From Aquitalea sp. (lineage in GTDB: Bacteria > Pseudomonadota > Gammaproteobacteria > Burkholderiales > Chromobacteriaceae): a DNA stretch of 12,758 nucleotides. Location of the stretch: assembly GCA_019232735.1 (NCBI GenBank), contig JAFANL010000079.1:1-12758 (forward strand), written 5' to 3'. The notes beneath the pieces were generated by a model that saw only the letters and a list, made by a program, of their open reading frames with translations, was not told where the DNA came from and ran no database searches. Positions 1 to 7,600 of this stretch are shown here, piece by piece; the first letter of the stretch is position 1, and each line of letters begins with the position of its first letter. The translations under genes were made by a program, and so were the position numbers.

Positions 1-14
1 CTCTCCTGCAGCAC

Positions 15-40
15 AAAAAATCATTTTGCATAAAAAATGA
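15..40 (-). terminator. Candidate weak terminator downstream of gmhA
   Basis: On the minus strand a 7-bp stem (TCATTTT at 34-40 pairing with AAAATGA at 21-27, 6-nt loop) is followed directly by six T residues (15-20). It lies about 35 bp beyond the gmhA stop, which is the right place for a Rho-independent terminator. The stem is entirely A/T-rich apart from one C-G pair, so it would be weak. The short AT-rich patch contrasts with the GC-rich surroundings and could instead belong to the control region of a gene outside the window. Confidence 0.4.
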
Positions 41-75
41 ATTTCCGGCCAGCAGAAGACAGGCTGTTTGGCTTG

Positions 76-663
76 TCAGGCGTAGTTTTCCGGGCAGAAA
101 TGTCGTTCCACCAGCTCGATCAGGATGTGCAACACCTTGATGTGCAGTTCCTGCACGCGGTCGGCGTACTGGCCACCCGGGGTGTTGACGTAGACATCCG
201 CCAGCGGCTCCAGCCGGGTGGCGGCGCGGCCGGTGAGGATGATCACCTTCATGCCCAGTTCGCGTGCCACATTGGCAGCGTTGACGATGGTCTGGCTATT
301 ACCGCTGGTGCTGATGCCGATCAGCACATCGCCGGCCCGGCCATGGCTTTCCAGATAGCGAGAGAATACATGCTCGTAGCCAAAGTCATTGGCCACGCAG
401 CTCATGTGGCTGGGGTCGGAAATGGCGATGGCCGCCATGCCGCGCCGGTTGTTGCGGTAGCGGCCGGTCAGCTCTTCGGCAAAATGCATGGCATCGCACA
501 TGGAGCCGCCATTGCCGCAGGAAAAGATGCGGCCACCAGCGGCCAGGCTGGCAATCAGCTGCTGGGCGGCCGCTTCGATGCTGGCCAGCGCCTCGGCATT
601 GGCCAACAGATTGTTCAGTGCGCTTTGCGCTTCAGTCAGGCTGGACTGGATATGAGAGATCAT
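76..663 (-). CDS. gmhA: Phosphoheptose isomerase (sedoheptulose-7-phosphate isomerase)
   Basis: This 195-residue cytoplasmic SIS-domain enzyme is expected to convert D-sedoheptulose 7-phosphate to D-glycero-D-manno-heptose 7-phosphate, the first step of ADP-heptose synthesis for the lipopolysaccharide inner core. The sequence tracks E. coli GmhA (192 residues) almost throughout. Sugar-phosphate loops are visible as SCGNGGS (48-54) and STSGNS (118-123). The metal and active-site set H60, E64, Q171 and H179 falls in HFAEELTGRYR and QELHIKVLH. HFAEELTGRYR argues against the DnaA-binding SIS paralogue DiaA. The frame is open upstream to 711, but I chose the ATG at 663: the family N-terminus begins there, and the upstream part is a perfect hairpin (687-709), not conserved protein. 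It is the last gene of a codirectional group, 131 bp behind the eamA-type gene. Confidence 0.93.
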   Translation of the reverse strand: MISHIQSSLTEAQSALNNLLANAEALASIEAAAQQLIASLAAGGRIFSCGNGGSMCDAMHFAEELTGRYRNNRRGMAAIAISDPSHMSCVANDFGYEHVFSRYLESHGRAGDVLIGISTSGNSQTIVNAANVARELGMKVIILTGRAATRLEPLADVYVNTPGGQYADRVQELHIKVLHILIELVERHFCPENYA

Positions 664-686
664 CAGCGGTCCGTCTTGGTCGTGCG

Positions 687-709
687 GGCAATGGCACCCT
701 GCCATTGCC
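687..709 (-). promoter_or_regulatory. Perfect 10-bp hairpin in the gmhA 5' leader
   Basis: GGCAATGGCA (687-696) and TGCCATTGCC (700-709) are exact inverted repeats with a CCC loop, ending 23 bp upstream of the gmhA start codon. There is no T-tract after it on the minus strand, so it is not a standard terminator. It could be an mRNA-stabilising or translation-modulating stem, or a dimeric protein operator. The role is not determinable from sequence alone. Confidence 0.5.
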
Positions 710-721
710 ACCAGTAAACAG

Positions 722-741
722 GGCTGGCACAGGGGCCAGCC
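722..741 (-). terminator. Possible weak terminator after the eamA-type gene
   Basis: A 7-bp stem GGCTGGC/GCCAGCC (722-728 with 735-741, 6-nt loop) lies 54 bp past the stop of the upstream permease gene. On the minus strand it is followed by CTGTTTACT, a poor U-tract, so termination would be partial at best. It sits between two other inverted repeats (759-765 with 782-788, and 687-709). Confidence 0.25.
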
Positions 742-794
742 TCGCCATCATACCCCGGCCCGGTCTGCGGCAGGGAATGGCGACCGGGTAAATT

Positions 795-1682
795 TCAGCG
801 AAGCACGATCAGCGCCGTGCCGGCACAGCTGACAAAGGCCCCCAGCCAAGCCACCAGCGGTGGTGGCTGCTTCTGTACCAGCCACAGCATGGGCAGGATC
901 AGCACCGGGCTGAGCGCGGAGAGCATGCCCACTGTCGCCACATTGGCATGCTGCAGCGCCAGCATGATCAGCGTCATGCCCAGACCCAGTGCCACGATGC
1001 CATTGAGCGCCGTCTGGCCCAGAATGCGCGGGATAAAGGCGCCACGGCTCTTGGCCAGCGGCAAGCCACCAAACAGCAGCAGGTAATGCACTGCACAGGC
1101 CACCCCCATGCGGATGGCCGAGGCGGTTACCGGCTCCAGTCCACCGGCAATAGCCGGTTTGGCAAAGAAGGTGCCCAGCGCCTGACACAGTGCCGCGGCC
1201 ATGCCCAGCATCACCCCGGCCTTCAGATGGGCTGGATGCTCCCAGGCCTTGCCTTGTTGTTTGCCCCGGCCGAAAGCCACCGCCAGCATCACGCCGCCAA
1301 ACACCATGCAGCTACCGAAAAAGGCAGGCAGGCTGAGCTTTTCCTGCAAAAACAGCATGCCCAGCAGTACGGAGAAAACCGAGTGGGTGGCAAACAACAG
1401 GCCGGAACGGCGCGGCCCCAGCCGGTTCATCGCGGAAAAATACAGGGTGTCGCCCAGAAAGATACCGGTCAGGCCCGACAGCAAGGCCGGAACCACATTG
1501 GCAGGCTGCATGCTGTGCCAGCCACCACTGAGCAGGCTGATACCGCCCAGCAGCAGCGTCATCAGGCTCAGCCGCAGGCGGGTAAAGGTAAAGGGGCCGA
1601 AATGGCGTGAAGGGCCGGCACCGAGGATGCCACCCCAGGCCCAGCAGGCTGCCGCGCCAACGGCGGCAAGGTCGTACCACAT
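795..1682 (-). CDS. EamA/DMT-superfamily permease
   Basis: This is a 295-residue inner-membrane protein of the drug/metabolite transporter superfamily, built as two EamA repeats of about five hydrophobic segments each. The family pattern is clear: a Trp-rich first helix (WAWGGILGAG), the segment FLGDTLYFSAMNRLGPRRSG (about 75-94), then a helix ending in FLQEKLSL (about 111-118). The second repeat starts near 150. Family members export amino acids, metabolites or toxic compounds, and the substrate here cannot be deduced. The ATG at 1682 has only a weak GGA-type ribosome site. The gene follows the GFA gene by 55 bp on the same strand. It is a distant paralogue of the rarD-type permease at the head of the group, with low sequence similarity. 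Confidence 0.85.
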   Translation of the reverse strand: MWYDLAAVGAAACWAWGGILGAGPSRHFGPFTFTRLRLSLMTLLLGGISLLSGGWHSMQPANVVPALLSGLTGIFLGDTLYFSAMNRLGPRRSGLLFATHSVFSVLLGMLFLQEKLSLPAFFGSCMVFGGVMLAVAFGRGKQQGKAWEHPAHLKAGVMLGMAAALCQALGTFFAKPAIAGGLEPVTASAIRMGVACAVHYLLLFGGLPLAKSRGAFIPRILGQTALNGIVALGLGMTLIMLALQHANVATVGMLSALSPVLILPMLWLVQKQPPPLVAWLGAFVSCAGTALIVLR

Positions 1683-1737
1683 GACAATCCAGTATGTCGC
1701 CCGTGAGGGGCGTGAGATTTGTTGAAAGAGGGCCAGC

Positions 1738-2133
1738 TTACCTGTCCGGCGGCCATTCCGGCCAGCACGGCAGATGGTCTACTTCCAGCCAGGAACGGGC
1801 GTGGCTGGTCCAGATATGCGCACGGGCCTGCTGCGCTGGCGCATCGTCCAGCGTGGCGACGCGCAAGATGACATAAGGGCTGCCCTCGCGCTCGGCCAGC
1901 AGATGACTGCCACACTGACGACAGAAATGACGCTGCTTGCCGGGAGAAGACGCGAAACTGCCCAGTTGCTCGGTCCCGCGCAGCCAGCGAAAGTGCTGAC
2001 GCAATACCCCGGCGGTGGGCACATGGCTGGCGGCGTGGGCTTTCTGGCAGGTGTGACAATGGCAGTGGCTGATGGGCAGATCCAGCTGCTCCACCTGATA
2101 GGCAATGGCACCGCACAGACAGCTGCCTAGCAT
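1738..2133 (-). CDS. GFA-family (glutathione-dependent formaldehyde-activating-like) zinc protein
   Basis: This 131-residue protein has the Mss4-like fold signature of the GFA family. It starts with GSCLCGAIAY (C5, C7), continues with SHCHCHTCQKAH (C24, C26, C29), and has FCRQCGS (C71, C74). These cysteines form the structural and second zinc sites known from Paracoccus Gfa. Family members are generally annotated as carbon-sulfur lyases or S-hydroxymethylglutathione synthases, but most are uncharacterised and true formaldehyde activity is doubtful. The start at 2133 is preferred because the conserved GSCLCGA begins there, although the frame is open to 2277. Its ATG overlaps the alaX stop by 7 nt, which indicates translational coupling within one mRNA. 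Confidence 0.88.
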   Translation of the reverse strand: MLGSCLCGAIAYQVEQLDLPISHCHCHTCQKAHAASHVPTAGVLRQHFRWLRGTEQLGSFASSPGKQRHFCRQCGSHLLAEREGSPYVILRVATLDDAPAQQARAHIWTSHARSWLEVDHLPCWPEWPPDR

Positions 2134-2780
2134 GCACCATCCTCCAGCAGGGTGATTTCCACCCGCTCCTTGCCCTTGCCGATATTCTTGCGCTTGAGCG
2201 CGATGCGGCCCACCTCGGCGGTGCGGCGCAAGTGCGTGCCGCCGCAGGGCACCTGGCAATAGCCTGCCACTTCCCAATAACGACGCTGCTGCGCCTCATC
2301 GGCAAAAGCACTGATGATGGCGCTGTCGGCATCGATCAGGCCCTGCACCTTGGCCAGGATGGCAGGCAGATGCGGGGTGATGGGTTCAGGCAGGGCAAAG
2401 TCGATACGTGCCTTGTCGGCTGCAATGTGCGCGCCGATCTTTTCCACCCCGGCAAAATCGCGGTAGATGGTTTCCAGCGTCAGCTCGGCGGCAAAGTGCA
2501 GTCGCATCAGCCGGTAGCGGCGCGGCCAGTCTATCTCCACCTGCACCGCAACGCCGGCCTGCAGGCCATGTTCTGCCGGCAAGGTATACACGATGTCCAG
2601 CCCCTGCGTTTGCGCCTGCAGCACCGGCCAAGCGGCCACGGTACCGGCATCACTCTCCTGCCCACCGGAAAAGGCATAGAAGATGGTGTCTTGCAGCCAC
2701 ACTTGCGCGCCATCCACCCACGCCACGGTGGTGGCCAGCGTGGTCTGGTAGGGGTCGGTCCAGAACAGTTTGCGCGTCAT
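2127..2780 (-). CDS. AlaX-type alanyl-tRNA editing protein
   Basis: This 217-residue protein corresponds to the free-standing editing domain related to alanyl-tRNA synthetase, which hydrolyses mischarged Ser- or Gly-tRNA(Ala) in trans. The N-terminal half has YAFSGGQESDAGTV (about 35-48), matching the SGGQ-type loop of the synthetase. The zinc-site motifs are LHFAAEL (H95, E99) and VPCGGTHLRR (C179, H183). The canonical HxxxH motif therefore reads HxxxE here, which I think is shared by a subfamily, although this is from memory. The ATG at 2780 is chosen; a TTG at 2789 in the same frame is possible, and neither has a clear Shine-Dalgarno sequence. Its stop overlaps the GFA start. There is no alanyl-tRNA synthetase in the window. 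Confidence 0.87.
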   Translation of the reverse strand: MTRKLFWTDPYQTTLATTVAWVDGAQVWLQDTIFYAFSGGQESDAGTVAAWPVLQAQTQGLDIVYTLPAEHGLQAGVAVQVEIDWPRRYRLMRLHFAAELTLETIYRDFAGVEKIGAHIAADKARIDFALPEPITPHLPAILAKVQGLIDADSAIISAFADEAQQRRYWEVAGYCQVPCGGTHLRRTAEVGRIALKRKNIGKGKERVEITLLEDGAC

Positions 2781-2843
2781 GCCGGACAACCAGGACGCCG
2801 CTCTGGCTCAACCATTGATTCAAACAACTCCATCTGTTTTCCC

Positions 2844-3311
2844 TCAAGGGGCGGCCGGAGGCTCGTTCTGCCCCGCCAGCCGCTGATATACCTGTTGATC
2901 CAGCCTTTCCATCATGCGTTCCGGCCGTGACAAGGCCGTAAAGCCGTATTGCGCATACAGGCCATGGGCATCGGCCGTGGCCAGCAGCATGCGCCGCAGG
3001 TTCTGCAGGCCGGGATGCGCCATGATGTACGCCATCATCGCCTTGCTGATGCCATGGCCACGCCAATCCGGCAGCACGAATACATCGGCCAGATAGGCAA
3101 AAGTGGCCTGATCCGTAATCATGCGGGCAAAGCCCACCTGTTTGCCCGTCACATAGGCGCCGAAACACAGGGAACCAGCCAGCGAACGTTCGAACACCTC
3201 GCGCGGCAGACCGGCGGCCCAGTAGGAGTCGCGGCGCAGATAATCGTGGATCATGTCGCGATCCAGTCGTGCCGGATCAGTGTCGAATTCCAGTGGTGCA
3301 GTCTGCATCAT
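2844..3311 (-). CDS. GNAT-family N-acetyltransferase
   Basis: This 155-residue protein has a complete GNAT core. The acetyl-CoA binding motif A is visible as LADVFVLPDWRGHGISKAMM, with the pyrophosphate loop RGHGIS at 84-89. A C-terminal segment ATADAHGLYAQYGF (111-124) matches motif B of the family. The acceptor substrate is unknown. The first of two tandem ATG codons (3311) is chosen because GGGAG lies 7 nt upstream. The gene starts 21 bp after the rarD-type permease stop and precedes alaX by 63 bp, so it is very probably cotranscribed with both. Confidence 0.87.
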   Translation of the reverse strand: MMQTAPLEFDTDPARLDRDMIHDYLRRDSYWAAGLPREVFERSLAGSLCFGAYVTGKQVGFARMITDQATFAYLADVFVLPDWRGHGISKAMMAYIMAHPGLQNLRRMLLATADAHGLYAQYGFTALSRPERMMERLDQQVYQRLAGQNEPPAAP

Positions 3312-3332
3312 TGTTTGGCTCCCGCCGGGTCA

Positions 3333-4247
3333 TCATGCCGCTGCCGCGCGTTTTTGCTGGCGCATCTGCAGCAGTCCTGCCGCCGAATACAGCAACAGCG
3401 CCAGCCAGATCAGACAGAAACCCAGCAGCTTGCCACTGTCAAACGGCTCGCCGAACAACAAGACTCCAAGGGCCAGCTGAATGGTGGGGCCGATGTACTG
3501 GATCAGGCCCACGGTGGCCAGCTTCAAGCGGCGTGCACCGGCGGCAAACAGCAATAGCGGAATCGCCGTAACCACCCCGGCCCCCACCAGCAGGACATCG
3601 CTGCTGATGGCCTCGTGCAGGAAGGCACTCTGCCCCTGCCACTGGAACCAGCACAGTGCGGCCAGCGCCAGCGGCGTCAGCAGAAAGGTTTCCAGCGCCA
3701 GGCCTTCCAGCGAAGCCAGCGGAGCCTTCTTGCGCAGCAGACCATACAGGCCAAAGGTGGCAGCCAGCGACAAGGCAATCAGCGGCAGCGTGCCGGTCGT
3801 CCAGGTAATCCAGGCCACCCCAGCAGTAGCCATCCCCACCGCAGCACGCTGGGTGGATGACAGCTTTTCCGCCAGAAACAGCCGGCCCAGCAGCACATTG
3901 AACAGGGGATTGATGAAATAACCCAGGCTGGCTTCCACCACATGGCCAGCATTCACGGCCCAGATATAGATCAGCCAGTTCAGCGACAGCATCAGCGAGG
4001 ACAGGGCAAAGATGCCCAGCTTGCGTGGCTGGCGCACCGCATCGCCCAGCCAGGCCCAGTGATGGCGCACGGTGAGGATGCCGGCCACGAACAAGGCCGA
4101 CCAGACAATGCGGTGGCAGAGAATCTGCAGCGCGGGAATATGGTGCAGCGGCTTCCAGTACAGCGGAAACAGCCCCCAGATGACAAAGGCGGTAAAGGTA
4201 AACAGCACGCCGCGGGAAGCGTCCTGGCGGGACAAGGCAGAGGACAT
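3333..4247 (-). CDS. rarD: RarD-type EamA permease
   Basis: This 304-residue inner-membrane protein resembles E. coli RarD through most of its length. Shared landmarks are the N-terminal RGVLFTFTAFVIWG helix, HRIVWS (45-50), IYIWAVNAGHVVEASLGYFI (about 93-112) and YGLLRKKAPL (168-177). RarD belongs to the drug/metabolite transporter superfamily, with about ten membrane segments. The name comes from a chloramphenicol-sensitivity annotation, but no transport substrate is established. It is the first gene of the six-gene minus-strand group. The ATG at 4247 has only a weak GAG-type ribosome site. I could not define a convincing promoter upstream, although TTGACA occurs on the minus strand at 4416-4421 without a matching -10. 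Confidence 0.88.
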   Translation of the reverse strand: MSSALSRQDASRGVLFTFTAFVIWGLFPLYWKPLHHIPALQILCHRIVWSALFVAGILTVRHHWAWLGDAVRQPRKLGIFALSSLMLSLNWLIYIWAVNAGHVVEASLGYFINPLFNVLLGRLFLAEKLSSTQRAAVGMATAGVAWITWTTGTLPLIALSLAATFGLYGLLRKKAPLASLEGLALETFLLTPLALAALCWFQWQGQSAFLHEAISSDVLLVGAGVVTAIPLLLFAAGARRLKLATVGLIQYIGPTIQLALGVLLFGEPFDSGKLLGFCLIWLALLLYSAAGLLQMRQQKRAAAA

Positions 4248-4426
4248 GACAGGCTCGATACGGATAGATTCAGTATGTCAGCTTAACCGCTTGGCCGCGC
4301 CGGTAAAACCATCCGCGCCATAACATCCTGTTCTGCCATGGAAACAATCCACCAGGCAAACAGCAAGGGCGCACCATGCTGCACTGGCACAATCGCCGCA
4401 ATGCGCCATACAGCGTGTCAATATCT

Positions 4427-4455
4427 TTGACGTTAACGTAAACGTAAGCTACAGT
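4427..4455 (+). promoter_or_regulatory. Sigma-70 promoter with ACGT-repeat operator for the oxidoreductase gene
   Basis: TTGACG (4427-4432) and TACAGT (4450-4455) are separated by exactly 17 bp, giving a plausible sigma-70 promoter with 5/6 and 4/6 matches. From 4429 there are three in-phase hexamers GACGTT, AACGTA, AACGTA; the first two form the palindrome ACGTTAACGT (4430-4439). This lies inside the spacer, where MerR-type and similar regulators bind. It resembles sites I associate with LiuR (the MerR-family regulator of branched-chain amino-acid catabolism), but that identification is from memory. The predicted start near 4462 leaves about 180 nt of untranslated leader. Confidence 0.55.
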
Positions 4456-4461
4456 CCGCCA

Positions 4462-4644
4462 CATAGCCATCCCCGCCAGGCAGCGCACGCAAGAATGGCC
4501 AGCATACTGCCGGAATTCCGGCCTACAACATAAAGAAAGGGCGGTGTTGCCACAGCAACGCCGGCCACCGCCACAAGCGAAAACAAGCCGCAGGCCATGC
4601 CGGCCATCTTACCGGCACCGGCCACCGCGGCAGGAGGAGAAACC
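4462..4644 (+). other. Structured 5' untranslated leader of the oxidoreductase gene
   Basis: This roughly 180-bp stretch between the predicted transcription start and the ATG has no credible reading frame. It contains a 14-bp perfect palindrome (4509-4522, centred on GGAATTCC) and a hairpin with stem GTTGC/GCAAC extended by G-C and G-U pairs (about 4541-4563). A TGCCGG/CCGGCA stem lies shortly before the ribosome-binding site. There is no T-tract, so it does not look like an attenuator. No known riboswitch is recognised. Confidence 0.35.
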
Positions 4645-7600
4645 ATGTCGATCCGTCATGTTGATCTGGAAGAAAAATACACCGCGCCCACCGGCCAGGT
4701 ATTGATGACCGGTATCCAGGCGCTGGTACGCCTGCCCATGCTGCAACAACAGCTGGACCGTGCCGCCGGGCTGAATACCGCCGGCTATGTCACCGGCTAT
4801 CGCGGCTCGCCCCTGGGCAATGTCGACCAGACCATGCAGAAGGCCGAGAAATATCTCAAGGAACACAATGTGGTGTTCCATCCCGGCCTGAACGAGGACC
4901 TGGCCGCCACCGCCGTGTGGGGCAGTCAGCAGGTCAACATGTTCGAGGGGGCCAAGTACGACGGCGTCTACGCCATGTGGTATGGCAAGGGCCCCGGCGT
5001 GGACCGCTCCGGCGACGTGATCAAGCATGGCAATGTGGCCGGCACCAGTGCCAAGGGTGGCGTGCTGCTGGTGGCGGGCGATGACCATGCCGCCAAATCC
5101 TCCACCTTTCCGCACCAGTCCGACCACATCCTGGCCGCCAGCATGATTCCGGTGCTGTCGCCCTCCGGCGTGCAGGAAGTCATCGACTTCGGCCTGCACG
5201 GCTGGGCCATGAGCCGCTATTCCGGCTGCTGGGTATCGATCAAGGCCATTTCCGACACCATCGAAAGCTCGGCCGTGGTGGATATCTCGCCGGAACGCTT
5301 CAACTTCGTCATTCCGCAAGACTTCCCCATCCCGGAAGGCGGCCTGTCCATCCGCTGGCCTGACCCGCCGCTGGTGCAGGAAAAGCGCGTGTTGCACCAC
5401 CGCCTGTACGCTGCCCTGGCCTACGCCCGTGCCAACAAGCTCAACCACATCACACTGGACTCACCCAAGCCGCGCCTGGGCATCATCACCTGTGGCAAAA
5501 GCTATCTGGATGTGATGCAGGCACTGGACGACCTGGGCATCGACGAGGCCCTCGCCGCCGACATCGGCTTGCGCATCTTCAAGGTGGGCATGGTGTGGCC
5601 GCTGGAACCGGAAGGCGTGCGCCAGTTTGCCGAAGGGCTGGATGAAATCCTGGTGGTGGAAGAAAAACGCCAGATCATCGAATACCAGCTCAAGGAACAG
5701 CTGTACAACTGGCGCGACGACGTACGTCCACGCGTGGTGGGCAAGTTCGCCGAAAAAGGCGAATGGGCACTGCCACACGGCGACTGGCTGCTGCCGGCCG
5801 CAGGCGAATTGACCCCGGCCATGATTGCCCGCGCCATCGCCAGTCGGCTGGCGCTGATTTTTGACAGCCCGGTGATTCACGACCGGCTGAAGTTCTACGA
5901 CGAAAAAGAAGCCCAGCTGGTGCAACCACGCGAAGCCATCGCCCGCGTGCCGCACTACTGCTCCGGCTGCCCGCACAACACCAGCACCCGCGTGCCGGAA
6001 GGCAGCCGCGCCGTGGCCGGCATCGGCTGTCACTACATGGCGCACTGGATCGAAGGCGACAGCACCAAGACCTTTACCCAGATGGGCGGCGAAGGCATCA
6101 CCTGGGTAGGCCAGGCACCGTTCACCAACACCAAGCACATTTTCACCAATCTGGGCGACGGTACTTATTTCCACTCCGGCCTGCTGGCCATCCGCGCCGC
6201 CGTGGCCGCCAAGGTCAACATCACCTACAAGCTGCTATACAACGACGCCGTGGCCATGACCGGCGGCCAGCATGTGGACGGCTATCTGGATGTGCCGATG
6301 ATTACCCGCCAGCTGGCGGCCGAAGGTGTGCAGCGCATCGTCATCACCAGTGACGAGCCGGAAAAATACCAAAGCATCCAGGGCCTGGCTCCCGGCGTGG
6401 ACGTATTCCATCGCCGCGAGCTGGACCGGCTGCAAAAGGAGCTGCGCGACACCGCCGGCACCACCGTCCTGATCCATGATCAGACCTGTGCGGCAGAAAA
6501 GCGCCGCCGCCGCAAACGTGGCGAATTCCCCGACCCGGCCAAGCGCGCCTTCATCAATGAAAAAGTGTGCGAAGGCTGTGGCGACTGCGGCAAGAAATCC
6601 GGCTGCCTGTCGGTATTGCCGGTGGAAACCCCGCTGGGGCGCAAACGCAAGATCGACCAGTCCAGCTGCAACAAGGACTACTCCTGCGTGGAAGGCTTCT
6701 GCCCCAGCTTTGTCACCGTGGAAGGCGGCAAGCTGAAAAAACAGAGCGGTGCCACCGCCACGCTGGAATCCATGCCGGCCCTGCCCTCGCCACAGATTCC
6801 GGCCCTGCACGACCCGTTCAGCATCATGATTACCGGCGTGGGTGGCACCGGCGTGGTCACCATCGGCCAGGTGCTGGGCATGGCAGCCTATCTGGACAAC
6901 AAGGGTGTTACCGTACTGGACATGGCGGGCCTGGCACAGAAAGGCGGCTCGGTGTGGTCACACGTGCGCATTGCCGACAGCCAGCAACAGCTGCATGCGG
7001 TACGTATTGCCGCTGGCGATGCCAATCTGGTGCTGGGCTGCGATCTGGTCGTCACGGCCGCAGAAGAAGCCCTGGCCAAGATGCGCGAAGGCTTCAGCCA
7101 CGCCATCGTCAACAGCTACGAATCACCGACCAGCGCCTTCCTGAAAAACCCGGATGTCCGCTTCCCCAGCCGCGCCATGAAGGATGCGGTGGTGGAATCG
7201 GTGGGCAATGGCCGCTTCTCGGAAGTCAATGCCACCCGTCTGGCCACCGCGCTGATGGGCGATGCCATCGCCAGCAATATGTTCATGCTGGGCTATGCCT
7301 GGCAGAAGGGTTTGGTGCCGGTCAGCGAAGAGGCGCTGATGGAAGCCATCCGCCTGAACGGTGCTGCGGTGAAATTCAACCAGCAGGCCTTTGTCTGGGG
7401 CCGGCATGCCGCCCATGATCCGGGCCGCGTGGAAGCGCTGGTCAGCCCCTCCTCCGTGGTGCAATTCGTTCCACGTGAAACCGTGGATGGCGTGCTGCAC
7501 CACCGTGCCAAGGAACTGCTGAACTACCAGAATCAGGCACTGGCCGAACGCTACAAGGCACTGGTGGCCAAGACGCAAGCTGCGGAACAGGCGGTCAACC

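Noticed and set aside
4270..4488. 72-codon frame on the minus strand between rarD and the oxidoreductase gene
   Set aside because: It overlaps the promoter/operator of the plus-strand gene, and the Cys/Trp/Arg-rich translation looks random.
4609..5448. 279-codon open frame on the minus strand
   Set aside because: It is antisense to the N-terminal part of the oxidoreductase, where the thiamine-binding motifs are clear. It has no domain features.
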